From: Epiperipatus broadwayi | Lineage: Eukaryota; Onychophora; Udeonychophora; Euonychophora; Peripatidae | NCBI GenBank assembly: GCA_028023455.1 | Contig: JAQFVV010012418.1 | Span: forward strand, 5,327,244-5,391,243 | Direction: 5' to 3' | Length of the DNA stretch: 64,000 nt | Part shown: piece by piece, positions 37,237 to 48,152 of the stretch | Layout of the letters: each line of letters opens with the position of its first letter | Numbering within the stretch: position 1 is the stretch's first letter | Made by a program: the position numbers and the translations under genes | The notes under the pieces: model-generated | Seen by the model: the letters and a program-made list of their open reading frames with translations, nothing else | Databases searched by the model: none | Told to the model about the DNA's origin: nothing

Positions 37237-38954
37237 GATGTGGCTGAAAACAGGAACTCTTAAAAGAGCTACAACTAAGTTTGAAAATCAATCTGTCGAG
37301 TTACTAGCAATTACTTTGAAGCATCATGGTGATTTAGAAACATAAGATGATAAGTGTGTAGTGACTGGTGGGCCTGTAATAGTAAAAGATAAAGTTAGCA
37401 TTATTTAAAATGCTCAAAACATCAGTGCTCCACCTAAAAAGTTTGAAATATTTTGACAAATTCTTGAAATATAAGTTTTTGTTCACAGGAGATGCTAACT
37501 ATCCAAAGGCATTGTGTAGTGTTTGTGGAGAAATGATCTAACAGTGCCATTAAACCATCTTTATTAATGTGCCATTTACAGGCAAAACATCCAATATATG
37601 TAGGAAAAAATGTGTTTTTTTTCCAGCAACTATTAAGCAGCCTGAATCTAACTCCTTTTGTGCTATCTGCAACAAAGACAATGAAAATGCAATTGAAGTA
37701 TCAGACAGAATAAATTACCATATTACTAAAAGTTGTAAAAAGTCATACAATTGTTGAAAATTTGATATCTTCATGTATCAAAGATGCTGTTCAATGTATA
37801 TTAGGTGACCACCATGTCCAAAAAATTAACAATACAGTATTTCATTCTCAAACAATACAACTTCTCAAAGAATTAAGGAGTCTGATGACATTGAATCAAC
37901 AGAAATTGAGAATAAAAATGGACCCCTTCTTTCCTATGCAAGTTAATGAAAGCACTGATGTTTCCAATTTTGCTTATTATTGTAAGATATTTAAATAATA
38001 ATATTCTTGAGGAAAATCTTTTGTTGTGCTACCTCCTTTCAGAAGGATGTGCAGACGAGAACATATTCAGAATTATTTTTGTTCAAAAAAAAAGTTGACT
38101 ATATTAATTGCTGTAGTGTTTGTATAGATAATGTAAAATCTGTCTGGTTATTATATAGGCTTACATGGTTGTATCAAAAAAATCACTCTCCATGTAGCCT
38201 GAAGTCATTGCTGTGTATACACAAACAAAGCCTTGTGATCAAATCTCTGCCACATTCATTGAAGGAGGTTCTCATCCAATCTGTAAAAACTGTTAATTTT
38301 ATTAAAACCAGTTCAACAAAGTCCAGACTATTCAACTGTGTGAAGAGATAGATAGCCTTTATACAACATTGATTTTACATACTGACATGAGGTGGCTTTC
38401 ATGAGGAAAAGTACTCACATGATTGTTTAAATTGAGACATGAAGTGAAAGTATTTTTTGAAGCCCATCATTTTGAATTAAGTCTTAAGTTTCATGAAACT
38501 GAATGACTTCAACAACTTGCATAATTATCTGATATTTTTTCAGATATAAACAAACTTAACTTAGGATTACAGAACATTCCATAACCACCTTTAAAATTCC
38601 TGCAAAATCGAGACTATGATTAAGAAATTAGATTTTTGTGAAAGTTGCATTGATAAGGAGCAATATGAAGTTTTTGAGACACTTTACAGTTTCTTATCTG
38701 AGAGTGAGCTGAAATTGTCAAAAGAAATAAAAAGTAGTATAATAGCTCATTTAAAAGGATAAAAGATGGCATTCAGGAAATACTTTCTAAAGCAAAATAA
38801 TGAAAGTAATTGAATTTCAAATCCATTCAACAAATTGTTCTTTCAACAAGCTGAAAAATTATCCATATCAGAAAAAGAAAATTAATTGAACTTTTGACTA
38901 ATTCTTCTTTACAGAAACTAAAACTAACATTGCCACCAGAGTAGCTCAACATAG
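37237..38954 (+). pseudogene. Second ZBED-like hAT transposase relic
   Basis: Order of blocks matches ZBED5-like hAT proteins: possible start MDVAENRNS at 37237; BED-type zinc finger near 37470-37600 (GDANYPKALCSVCGE, then CH...AKHPIY in a shifted frame); PMQVNESTDVSN near 37935-37970 (family DESTD; the first catalytic Asp is Asn); CIHKQSLVIKSLPHSLKEVL near 38215-38270; TVNFIKTSSTKSRLF near 38290-38330; DMRWLS and LRHEVKVFFEAHHFELSLKF near 38380-38490 (frameshifted); KLTLPPE at about 38942. The next codons are split by the insertion at 38955 and resume at 41204 (IDFW). Many frameshifts; inactive. Confidence 0.82.
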
Positions 38955-41199
38955 TGTACCGGTCGAAAATGTATGTCCATTCAACAAGATTTAGAATCTA
39001 AGCAAAAGTACCCCGAATCCAATCATGCCCGAGATACACAGGTCAGGCGCAATCATGAATTCTAACCTATTTTCCCATTCCTCAAATCTATAACACTACG
39101 GACATTCTACGGTGATACTACATAAATTATTTCCGGGCCCGGTACTACATCATTTTGCATGAGACTCAGCTGATGATGATGATGATGAGAGGTTAAGTGA
39201 ACCCAAGATATAAATTAAAACATACATAAATATTAAGGAGATTCGAACAACTGGATTAAGTTTAAAGTATAAATATTTATTTTGATAAAAAGTTCAAGAT
39301 TTTATATATATATTTTCAACTTCACGCATTTAAAACTTTAATTTTGGTTACAAATATTTGACGATCTTTTTACAATTATTTTATTTTAATAGATATCAAT
39401 TTAGTGCGGCGGTTACAACACTGACGTATATTTCAAATAGAATTTTATTCAATGTACAAAAATAAATTTATCTGGGTGATTGGTAGACGTTTATACATTT
39501 AGAAATACATGTAAAAATATAATAATAATAAGAGTTTCGCTGTTTGGACGACTTTAATGGGATACCCTTGGCATTTGATATATAACTTTATTTAATTAAC
39601 AGCATTTATTGATAACACTAAATGAGGATACCTTGTGATCAAAATATACTTAAAACATTATTTTATTTTACATTTTCGACATTTAAGAATAGAATATAGC
39701 GAAACTTTGTCAATACGGGAAATGGCTTATTCAATAAAGGGGTGGGCAGCTTCATGAGAGGTTGGATTTAAACTCCAACTAAAAATATTACAAAGACAAA
39801 CGTTTCATTATTACACATCATTACGGTTTATTTTGTCAAACAAGCTAAAAGAAAACGAACTATAAGAAATTCCGGTGTTAGCATAATGGCCGAATATTTG
39901 CGGATCCAATATTTTGAAGTGCTTTATCGCATTGCGGAAGAAAACAGTCTAGCCGACTTGCCACCCTATATTTTGTGGAATCGGTTGACAAAAGGTCCTC
40001 GGACTGAGATGCACTGGGCCGAACTTTGCCGGATTTTTCCCATGTATTGCTCTCGTTACGCAAGTTTATATAGATATGGTCTATGGTCTAGGGGCCTTCA
40101 TTGCCCTGTTTACGACCTGAAACGAAGAAGAGACGACTCGGGCATTCCGACGCACGTCTCTAGATAAAGCTTAAAAACATAAAGAGGGGCCTATGCTAAC
40201 AACGCTATTATAATAATATAAAATCCTTGGATTTAAAGAATAAATATAAAGCCTTAAATAGTTTAACAAATATGTAATGACATGTTAAAATAATGACCCG
40301 TGTAAGATAGTCATTTATTAAAAGTTAACGCTATAATTAATGAAGTTTACATTGCTCCCCCTTCTTGAATCAATTCTATTATGTTTAAATACATTAAAAA
40401 AAACTAAAATTCATGCACTTAAAAGTGCGAACACCAGAATAGAATTTGTTCACCAGCCCATTTGGCAATGATGATGAATAAAGAAATTAACAAAACTAAT
40501 GGACACCAAAATCCACTCCAGATTGAAAAATATTTATACATTTTGTATAATTTTTACGGTAAATATTTAAAAAAAAAAAACCATACATTTATTTTACAAG
40601 AAAAACTCAGTCTTATGAACTAGTTAGAAATAAATAACTCATTAATCCCCCTCCCCCTTTTCTAAATTCGTAGTATTGGGTTTGATTAGCATTTATAAAT
40701 AAAAGTTTAGTGAAAGATATAAAAATATCATTTAAAATAAATTATAACCGCACTAAATTATAAAAGAAAGTAAGAAGCGTGAGTTGAATTAAATGTTTTA
40801 TAGTAGCATTAATTTATGTTATAGAAAATCGATATAAAGAAGAGAATTAGTTTAATATGCTCGCCGATTAGCGAGTTGAAAAAAGGTTTAAATATATAGA
40901 AAACATTAATTTAAAGAGACTTTACAAGTTATAAGTTAGGTAATATGATTATAATGACTTTGGGCTGGTTACCTCAGCATTCTATGGAATACAGACGAAT
41001 TTGGTATGCAGGCGGCATTCTTTGACATGTCTCTTGGCCTCGGCGGTTCTTGGACGGCATGGGAACACTTGAATGGTAGAAGCTACATCATGCACGGCGA
41101 AGATTGGAGCCGAAGACGGAGAGGAAAGGCAGCTGAAGCCCCTCAAAAATTACACAGACGTGAAGTCGGTTAAAGACTACTGACCTCCTCTCTGACACA
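38955..41199. mobile_element. Long TGTA...CA insertion, copy 3, in hAT transposase (TSD ATAG)
   Basis: 2245 bp, starts TGTACCGGTCGAAAATG, ends CTCTGACACA, flanked by ATAG (38951-38954 and 41200-41203). Joining across one ATAG gives LNIDFW, the expected DFW block of the hAT C-terminal region, so the ends are firm. GC-richer islands lie near 38955-39160, 39840-40170 and 40960-41190. Early words are shared with copy 4 (CAACAAGA, GCATGAGA, AGATTCGAA near 39238 and 58906), pointing to common descent. No reverse transcriptase or transposase motif. A GAT microsatellite lies at 39171-39190. Confidence 0.78.
39886..40167 (+). CDS. Unrecognised 93-codon frame in the middle island of copy 3
   Basis: The ATG frame MAEYLRIQYFEVLYRIAEEN ... 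SRGLHCPVYDLKRRRDDSG is compositionally protein-like, with a basic C-terminus and a balanced residue mix. It lies in the GC-richest part of the insertion, where stops are rarer by chance, and a 61-codon frame overlaps it on the other strand. The other copies hold different, unrelated short frames in this place, so conservation argues against a gene. Function unknown; quite possibly spurious. Confidence 0.2.
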   Translation: MAEYLRIQYFEVLYRIAEENSLADLPPYILWNRLTKGPRTEMHWAELCRIFPMYCSRYASLYRYGLWSRGLHCPVYDLKRRRDDSGIPTHVSR

Positions 41200-42269
41200 A
41201 TAGATTTTTGGCCCTATTTATACAAAACTCTAAGGTGTTCAAAGAATGTTTTTTTTAATTAAATTTTTGATCTCTAATTAACAGAAATATTTTAGCTATT
41301 GTTAGTGGTGATGGAATCGTTAGATAACTGTTCAAAAATAATTTCATATCAATTTCCAGATTGGAAATAGATTTGATAAAAATGTTAATCTCTAATTAAA
41401 ATCAATTAGCTTTGTTTTAAATTTTACTTTAATTTAAAAATTCCTTTTTAATCATGAAACAAAGTAATGTTCTCACCTCTTTAATTATTCTTGGACAGTC
41501 GTCTTCCATCTTGAACATGTATATACTGTATTTATATGAAGAAAATATTTATAAAATAAATAACAAATAGTTAAGAAAAAATACAAAATTATTTGCAAGA
41601 TTTGTTTGTGCTTTTATATCTATATAAAAGCTCCGTTAATATATGTACATATCTGAGTCGCATCCATAAAAGTCAATGTTTAAAATTAAAGAAAATTTTT
41701 ATGTGAGATTTATATTTATAAACTTTTATAGACGCTTCTCAGAAATATACGTATAGTTTATATACATGTGACAAAAAAACAGTGGGTTAAGTGGTAGAAC
41801 AGTGGAACTCGATTTTGGGCTAAGATCGACTGCTACAATAGATACTTCTATAACAGAACTAAAACAAAGCTTGAAGGCAATTCGGTTTTCATTGAGCATG
41901 AAAGAGCCACTAGCCATGCTTTTCTACCTACCACAGCCAGTGTCATTTGCTCTGAAATAAACGATGTTAAACGCAAAGTCAGGAAAGTTTACTACATTGT
42001 AGGCTACCCAGCAGCAATTAATAGAAGCGAGGCCTGCTTTTCTCTGTCTTGAAAATGGTCTATGTAGCATCTTCATACGAATTTGCATAACATTACAGTT
42101 CTTAACCAAATACAAGTCGCCATGAATATGGGACTATAAACGGTCCCAAAAATGCTTGGCAATAACTTTTTATAATTTTACTTACGTTTAATAGCTTCAT
42201 TATCTGTGCACAGAGCACATATGTATATTAATTGATTTCAAATGCTAATGAAGTAACGCCTTAACTATT
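41200..42269. other. End of split hAT frame, then unassigned sequence
   Basis: 41200-41265 continues the hAT C-terminal reading (IDFWPYLYKTL). The rest has no recognised gene. A moderately GC-richer patch at 41720-42130 contains short minus-strand frames without motifs. Confidence 0.4.
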
Positions 42270-42540
42270 TCAATATGACTTCAAAAAATGAAATGTCATT
42301 GATTTCTGGGCAGCAGTGAAATAAGAATACCCAGATCTCAATGATAAAGCATGAAAGTATTAATTACCTTTTACAAATAGTTTGTTGAATCAGTCTTTTC
42401 TAACTATGTCTTTTATTAAGAATAAACATCAAAATAAACTTAATGCAACTCCTGATTTGAGGTTATATCTGTCTTCATTTGAACCTGATTTCAAAAAAAC
42501 TCAGCTCACAAAACAAGCTCAAGGATAACATTGAAATTAT
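42270..42540 (+). pseudogene. hATC dimerisation-domain fragment of a third ZBED-like hAT
   Basis: Blocks in shifting frames: KNEMSLIS then W-A-A-V-K and NTQISMIKH (family NEMSLIDFW...EYPDLNDKA), KNKHQNKLNATPDLRLYL and SSFEPDFKK near 42425-42500, and LTKQAQG near 42510. These are the C-terminal hATC residues of ZBED5-like transposases. It repeats the DFW region already present at 41204, so it belongs to another copy. An inverted hAT-like terminus (CGTTGGGTACTCCTGA, reverse complement CAGGAGTACCCAACG) at 42821-42836 may be its right end. Confidence 0.72.
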
Positions 42541-43892
42541 TAAAAAGAGCTCTGTTTGATGACTTGTGTACATTTAAAAAAATCATTGACCATTTGTATG
42601 AATTTTTATTATAAAAACTGAAATAAAATATAATATGTAAAATAAAAATAAAAATTTATCATTAATTTGACATATTAATTATTTAGTTAACCTAAGAACA
42701 TTATACAATATAATTTAAAAAAAAGCTATATTGACTGTGTAGAAGAATGGGTGGTGGGTCTATGAGAAGAGGGGATACTCATAAATGAAAAGTCTGGTCA
42801 AAGGATACCGAAAAGAAAAAACGTTGGGTACTCCTGATTTAGATTTTTTTTTTAAATTAAAAACTAAATAATAAAATTTTAATGATCACCACAGCAAGAA
42901 AAAAATATATTAATAAATTAATTTCTAACAAGTTAATTATTTATTGGAATGCACAGACAGGAAAGTGTTTCCTCTTTTTTTTTTTTTTTAAAAAAAAAAA
43001 ACTTTTTATGAATCTAGTTTTAAAATATATATATATAAATTTTTTAAAGACAAAAAAAAAAAAAACTGGTACTGACGTATTAGATCTGCTATGTCTTCCC
43101 ACTACTGATACCTTTCTAATCTTGTGATCTGACCAAATAACAAGTACACATGGATCTTGTACAAACTTAAAATGATAAATTTGCCAAAATGGACCACATG
43201 TACATGATATTTTCGCAAGATTTACAGTTATCGGCAGTCTGAATACGTATGTGAAAAGACATAACAATTCTAATACATTATAGTAATTGCATCAAATTAA
43301 ATCCAACAGTAATAAAAATATTAATTTCTAACAATATTAAAAATATTGATTTCACACAAAAATAAATCTGAAAAAGTACTTTTTTAACAATACTAAAAAA
43401 TATTAATTTCACACAAAAAATATTAAATTTGACGCAGTATTATACAATCCCCAAATGTTACTTTAAATACAGACAAAACAATCACTAAATTACAAACACT
43501 TAAATATATATACATATAGTACTTATCATGATGAAACAATCAATTAATCTGTTCTATTTTATTTTAAATGGATAAAATTTTATTCCAAAATGTAAGCTAG
43601 AAGTAGAAATTTTTATTTCCCCCAAAATGGAGACTTATTTAACACCTGATTGTGCAATGTAACGCTATACCGGATCTTCATCAGAAATGTTAATAAGTAG
43701 TAAATGCGTTTTTTTTCAAAATAAAATTTAAATTACACTTTTACTATTACTTCAATGTGGTGGACTAATTTTTTTTTATACAGTCCAGTAAGATTCACAT
43801 GAAAATGGTCGATAACTGGCAGCTCATAATTCAGCAGTTTTATAGGCTTTCCAACAATTCAAATAAAATTATTAATTCCTCTTCCTCATTTT
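42541..43892. other. AT-rich stretch, no recognised gene
   Basis: Includes T/A homopolymer blocks at 42972-43003 and duplicated AACAATA(C/T)TAAAAATATT-like words near 43330-43420. TGTAACGCTATACCGG at 43660 resembles a long-insertion start, but no matching end was found. Confidence 0.4.
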
Positions 43893-44549
43893 GTTTGACG
43901 GCTTCCATCAAAGTTGCTGCTGTTCTACCATGAATTCTCCTGATGAAACAATAATTGGACTCCTTGCACAAGGCACCAAATATCCACTGTTCTGGAATAA
44001 TTCTTTTTTGTGTGTGTGTGTAAAAGACTCATCAATTTCAATGATTTTGTTAGGGCCTCCAATTTTACATTTTTCTCTGTTAAACCAAACTGTTTTCCCC
44101 CATTCTAAGAATGTTAATTTGTGAGCCCAGCTACAAATAAATTGGATCACTGTCAAAAATGGAATTCTGGAACCCTCCAACCACATTACCTTACAAAGGT
44201 CTATTTTATTATTCCAACACCATTGCTTGTCCAAAGTATGTATGTATGTAGTGGGTAAAATGTTTATCATTTTGTACTGTTTTTTTTTTTTAAATTGTAG
44301 TATTGATCAGAAAAATTAGAAAAAAATGCAGCATTGAAGTAAAAAAAAACACTTTCAGAACTTGTCTGCACGAAATCTGGATAATAAATGAAAGCCTAAA
44401 TTTATCACATTATTGGATGAGATCGCAGGGTTTATTTCATGGGATCGCAAGGTTAGACATTTATCACAAATGTGAAAAGGCATATCATCTCTCCCACATT
44501 GCCTATCAAAACGAATTTCAGACTCCTCTCCCCTTTTTTCAAAATTCAA
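43893..44549 (-). pseudogene. Merlin (IS1016/ISXO2-like) transposase relic
   Basis: Minus-strand relic of a Merlin-type cut-and-paste transposase. 44270-43908 reads LCKVMWLEGSRIPFLTVIQF then SWAHKLT (family: SWFEGSRLPL..ILLFIYCWA), then CKIGGPNKIIEIDES, the conserved first catalytic block IGGPGxxVEIDES with the first DDE Asp, then NSGYLVP. An upstream frame at 44549-44355 contains spaced Cys and FRADKF, compatible with the decayed zinc ribbon. The linker between the two blocks is deleted and later catalytic residues are not seen. Terminal inverted repeats were not identified. Confidence 0.75.
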
Positions 44550-45060
44550 TAAGAAATTAAAATGACAAAAATTAGCAAAAAAGAAAACAAAAGGCCTGTC
44601 AATGGAAACTGAGAGTAAGAAGTTTTAAATCACACACATAGAATTTATTAATTTCCTCCACCTCCTCCCTCTTCTTTAAATTCAATTAGAAATTGCTAAG
44701 AGTAGTAAAAGTTTGCCAAAAAAATTAAGAAAATTATGGTTGGCTAAAACAAAAAAAACATCTGACAATAAAAAGATCACACAGCGAGTTTATAAATTGT
44801 CATATTACAATGGCCCCCTCCTCACACTCCCTTCTTTTTAAAACAAGAAACAAAACAAAAAAACAATTCAAATTTCCAGATTTTTTTTCTCAATTACAAA
44901 ATAAAAAAATGATTCTTTGAAATTAATCTACATTTTGTAAATCACTTTTTTTTCTTTGTTTCCTTCACACACATGCAATCTCTCCCCAACTCCTTCTTCT
45001 TTAATCGAATAAGTGAAAAAATAATTACTGTACTGCCAAAAAACAAAAGATCTGTTGCCA
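44515..45060. repeat. Diverged tandem repeat, about four units of 140-165 bp
   Basis: Each unit begins with a C/T-rich block (CTCCTCTCCCC at about 44523, CTCCTCCCTC at 44661, CCTCCTCACACTCCC at 44817, CTCTCCCCAACTCC at 44981), then TTCTTTNAA, an A-rich AGAAAT segment and a CACACA-like end. Degenerate satellite; no coding content. Confidence 0.6.
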
Positions 45061-45074
45061 TATGTTCAAGGCAA

Positions 45075-45609
45075 TGTAGTCAGTTGGCTGCTGGATAATT
45101 ATATTTTTCAAATTAAACAAAAAACAAAGCTTAAAAAAACCATGAGATTTTATTTACTCTGAATAATAATAATTGTATTTGTAGAATATTAATAATTTCA
45201 ACTTTCTATCTGCTAGTTGAGAATAAGATCACTTAGATCTCTTTAAAATTCACATCTCCTTAGAGATTCAATATCTATAAAATCTCTACTCTTTAACTTG
45301 TAAGACTATAATTTTGTAAGCACAATTTGCTCTCAATCGAAATTTCAAGATAGTCCAATTAGATTTATGACTAGAATTCTTCTTTATTAATTTCTAGAAC
45401 TTCACTTATACTAGTTTATCTTTTTACTAGTTTACTTTTTCTTTTCTTAATTCTTCTGCAGACTTTTTTTTTTAAACAGCTTTGCTAATTTGGATAAAGT
45501 GAACTTCTTTATATGGAAATTAGCCGGTTACAATTTCTAGTAAATAGTTTCTTTTTCCACATAATAATTTATTTTATTTTTGGAATATTCTAGATATCAA
45601 CATTAAATG
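45075..45609 (-). repeat. 3' LTR of an old, internally deleted gypsy element
   Basis: Starts TGTAGTCAGTTGG on the + strand and ends near ATATCAACATTAAATG. It matches 52260-52721 with many substitutions and indels; exact shared segments include TCCTTAGAGATTCAATAT and TTCTTCTGCAGACTTTTT. A minus-strand purine tract (GTAAGGGGGA, 45609-45619) follows it internally, as expected of a 3' LTR for a minus-strand element. Confidence 0.8.
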
Positions 45610-45787
45610 TCCCCCTTACCACCACAAACCTTTATTCTTTAATAAAATATATGTATATACATAACATTTCTTCCTCTATTCCAGAAATACACAATTTTAT
45701 TCACAAATAATTTTTGCAGGTTCTGCTCGAACTACAATATAATCAGTTTTATTCACTGGTTTGTAGTTTTGTCAGTCTCCTCTGTAT

Positions 45788-46366
45788 TCAGGTAGACCTT
45801 GTTGAAGCTCTATTTTTTTTCTCTGGCTCTGTATTTTCTCCTTCCTCAGTATTGATTTCAAAAGCTTCTTGAACAGGAGAGCTAACTGGAGTTTTTAATT
45901 CAGTTTTATCAGAAATATCAGTCCGATTTTCTTTCTTCAAATTTGAAATAATCACTACATTTTCCAATGGTTCTGTTCTCCATTCTTTAATATGGTTAAT
46001 ATAATCGCTAAACATCACATGATCACCATTTCCCATGCTAGCACACTACTGTTATCAAAACAGGCAAAACTCTCCATACAATAATGCCACTCAGTACCAA
46101 CCAGAGTAATAAATCTGGGGATATTGGATGAGTAGGCACTAGATAGGGATTTTATGCACAAGCCTTCTGGCATCCATTGATTACTCTGGTTGGCACTGAG
46201 TGGCACTACTATATGGAGAGTTTTTCCTGTTTTGATTGTTAATATAATGTTTACATATTCTGTCATCTTCTAACTTTATCTCATGTATTTGTTCAGATAC
46301 TATTTTTGTAATTATTCCTCGTAGCCATTTCCTTTTTATTATATATATCTGTAATCCATACTTCAC
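45788..46366 (-). pseudogene. Integrase C-terminal tail of the old gypsy element, split by a foldback repeat
   Basis: 46366-46249 reads MKYGLQIYIIKRKWLRG and IVSEQIHEIKLEDDRICKHY, aligning with VWIYDVLKSKWIPGTVKQLL of the young integrase. After the foldback element at 46006-46237 the reading resumes as DYINHIKEWRTEPLENVV and SSPVQEAFEINTEEGE, aligning with HINHLRHRREDP and PVQEG in the young element. The catalytic core is absent. It lies just before the 3' LTR, its expected place. Confidence 0.78.
46006..46237. mobile_element. Foldback (palindromic) element with 11-bp target duplication
   Basis: 232 bp flanked by GTTAATATAAT at 45995-46005 and 46238-46248. Inside, ATCAAAACAGGCAAAACTC...CCACTCAG is repeated inverted at the right as CTGAGTGGCACTAC...TTTTTCCTGTTTTGAT. 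An extra left module (CTAAACATCACATGATCACC ... GCTAGCACA) is shared with copy B at 34342. It interrupts the old integrase tail. No protein is encoded. The long duplication is unusual for small DNA transposons. Confidence 0.85.
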
Positions 46367-46399
46367 AATAAATTTACATTTTCCAAATAATCATTTTTC

Positions 46400-46669
46400 T
46401 TTCTAACTTTAGACTTTTAAATTATGTAGCAGTGGAAATTTTTTGGGAGGCATTATTTTTACTGTAGTAGTTTAAAGATATCTGATATTTATTTCCTGAA
46501 TGTCAATATTCTTAATCACTTCTCTTGACTTACTACTATCCAATGGTAAAGCAACTCTAGATGTGTTTTTTAATGCAGATCTTTGACAAATGGGCTGTCA
46601 ATCCACAACTATAACACTTATACATTTTAAAATAAGATTTTTTTAATATGGCCCTTACTTTCCATAGTA
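46400..46669 (-). pseudogene. Gag nucleocapsid remnant of an old gypsy element
   Basis: Minus-strand reading ESKGHIKKILF then KCYSCGLTAHLSKICIKKH contains a CX2CX4HX4C zinc knuckle (46575-46616). It lies directly left of the young element. A second, separate nucleocapsid trace lies on its right side (51480-51560), so the old element seems to hold two nucleocapsid segments or to be a mosaic of two copies. Confidence 0.7.
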
Positions 46670-46674
46670 GTAAC

Positions 46675-47020
46675 TGCTATGTCTGAGGGTTACTCTATGA
46701 GAGAGAACCAGTCAGCAAGCATAATAATAATCCAGGGTTTTCACAGATAGCAAATTATCACTCTTACAATTAGAGGATGGGTTCTTCTTGGAGACTAGAT
46801 ATCCTTCCAAGGCGTTGACTACTTTTACACACGTGAACCTGGACACAAGAGAGTGTAGATCGTTCTACCATGCTATTTATATCCATGCTTATCGATCTGT
46901 CATGTCTGGTCTGGATAAACGATAGCAGCACTCTCTTTATATTTATTTAACAGAGTAATCCATAAGCAGGTATGTAGTTTTTATGTATTTATACTTAAGT
47001 CTGTAGGTGGGTATATCGCA
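46675..47020 (-). repeat. 3' LTR of the young gypsy element
   Basis: 346 bp, + strand TGCTATGTCTGAGGG to GTATATCGCA. The partner LTR at 50994-51339 has 344 of 346 identical positions. Confidence 0.97.
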
Positions 47021-47031
47021 CTCCTCCCCCT
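47021..47031 (-). promoter_or_regulatory. Polypurine tract of the young gypsy element
   Basis: The minus strand reads AGGGGGAGGAG directly before the 3' LTR, the expected primer for plus-strand DNA synthesis. Confidence 0.9.
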
Positions 47032-47051
47032 ACTCTGGAAATAAATGGAGC

Positions 47052-48152
47052 TTAACTACAAACGTAGTCTTTAAACTTAACAGGTAAACGACGTGCTCTT
47101 TGTGTTTTTAACCCTTCTTGCACTGGGTCACACGGTACATCCTCCAACTCTTCATCTTTTGAAGTATCCTTATTCAATACCATTTCCAGATCGGTTTCAT
47201 CTCCACGTTCCGTTTCTATCTTTGTATCCAACGGCATTTCTATATTTGTATCCAATGGCATTTCACTCTCGTCCTCTGATGCAGGGTCCTCTCGACGGTG
47301 GCGAAGGTGGTTTATGTGTTTTCTAAATGATTTTTTATTTTGTAACTCCACCAGACGAATTTGTTTTGACAGTAGCTGTTTTACAGTTCCCGGGATCCAT
47401 TTACTCTTCAACACGTCATAAATCCAAACGTCTTCACCGGGTAGAAACTTATCCGTTGAGAAAACTCTACTCTTGTGGTTTCCAGGCAAAAGTTGTGATA
47501 GATGTGTCCGGCACTTCCGACCCATTAATAACTCTGCTGGGGTTTTTCCTGTTGAAGTACTCGGTGTGAAATGCTGTGTATACATTGCTTGCACTAACGC
47601 ATCCGACATGTTCTTTAATTGTAATTTTTTTATGGTGTACTTTAGGTGTTGCACTCCTTGCTCAGCTATACCATTGCTCTGAGGGTGGTATGGTGGTGTG
47701 AGAGTATGTTCTATTCCTCTGTCCCTCAGAAAATCTTTAAATTTTGTTGACGTAAATCCTGCACCGTTATCTGTCACCAGATTTTCCGGATAACCGTGGG
47801 TAGCAAACACTTCATTTAACACCCGGATGGTGCACTCAGCACTGGTATCTTTAACCACTCTGTATTCAGTCCAACGTGAATACGCGTCAACTAATAACAA
47901 TATAATATATCCGTTCAATGGTCCAACATGGTCCAGATGAATTCGCGACCATGGGGCAGAAGGTGCTTCCCAAGTTTCAAATTTCTTCGGAGGCAGTTTA
48001 GTTATCTGTTGGCAGTTTACACATTCTTTCAGCATGTTCTCAATATCATTTGTCAAGTTTGGCCACCATACATATGATCTAGCCAGAGCTTTCATACGCA
48101 CTATTCCAGGGTGTCCTTTATGCAATAAGCTTAAGATTTTTTTTTCTGCCAT
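47052..48152 (-). CDS. Integrase of the young gypsy element (366 codons, shifted frame)
   Basis: Retroviral-type integrase that joins cDNA ends to host DNA. Zinc-binding HHCC domain: H11, H14, C44, C47. Catalytic core: D74 (HLDHVGP), D128 (TDNGAGF) and E164 (GIAEQG), with exactly 35 residues between D128 and E164. The C-terminal part has a basic RKHINHLRHRRED and an acidic tail with an 8-residue tandem repeat (EMPLDTNI EMPLDTKI) encoded by a 24-bp DNA duplication. The ATG at 48152 overlaps the upstream frame by 35 bp, but homology to the family already starts before it. The natural product is therefore probably the 3' part of a gag-pol polyprotein separated by the A9 shift, not a free ORF. 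Confidence 0.93.
   Translation of the reverse strand: MAEKKILSLLHKGHPGIVRMKALARSYVWWPNLTNDIENMLKECVNCQQITKLPPKKFETWEAPSAPWSRIHLDHVGPLNGYIILLLVDAYSRWTEYRVVKDTSAECTIRVLNEVFATHGYPENLVTDNGAGFTSTKFKDFLRDRGIEHTLTPPYHPQSNGIAEQGVQHLKYTIKKLQLKNMSDALVQAMYTQHFTPSTSTGKTPAELLMGRKCRTHLSQLLPGNHKSRVFSTDKFLPGEDVWIYDVLKSKWIPGTVKQLLSKQIRLVELQNKKSFRKHINHLRHRREDPASEDESEMPLDTNIEMPLDTKIETERGDETDLEMVLNKDTSKDEELEDVPCDPVQEGLKTQRARRLPVKFKDYVCS

Noticed and set aside
43655-43695. Possible hammerhead or long-insertion start (TGTAACGCTATACCGGATCTTCATCAG region)
   Set aside because: The minus strand has CTGATGA, but no GAAA follows and there is no stem II; no CA-plus-duplication end was found for an insertion.
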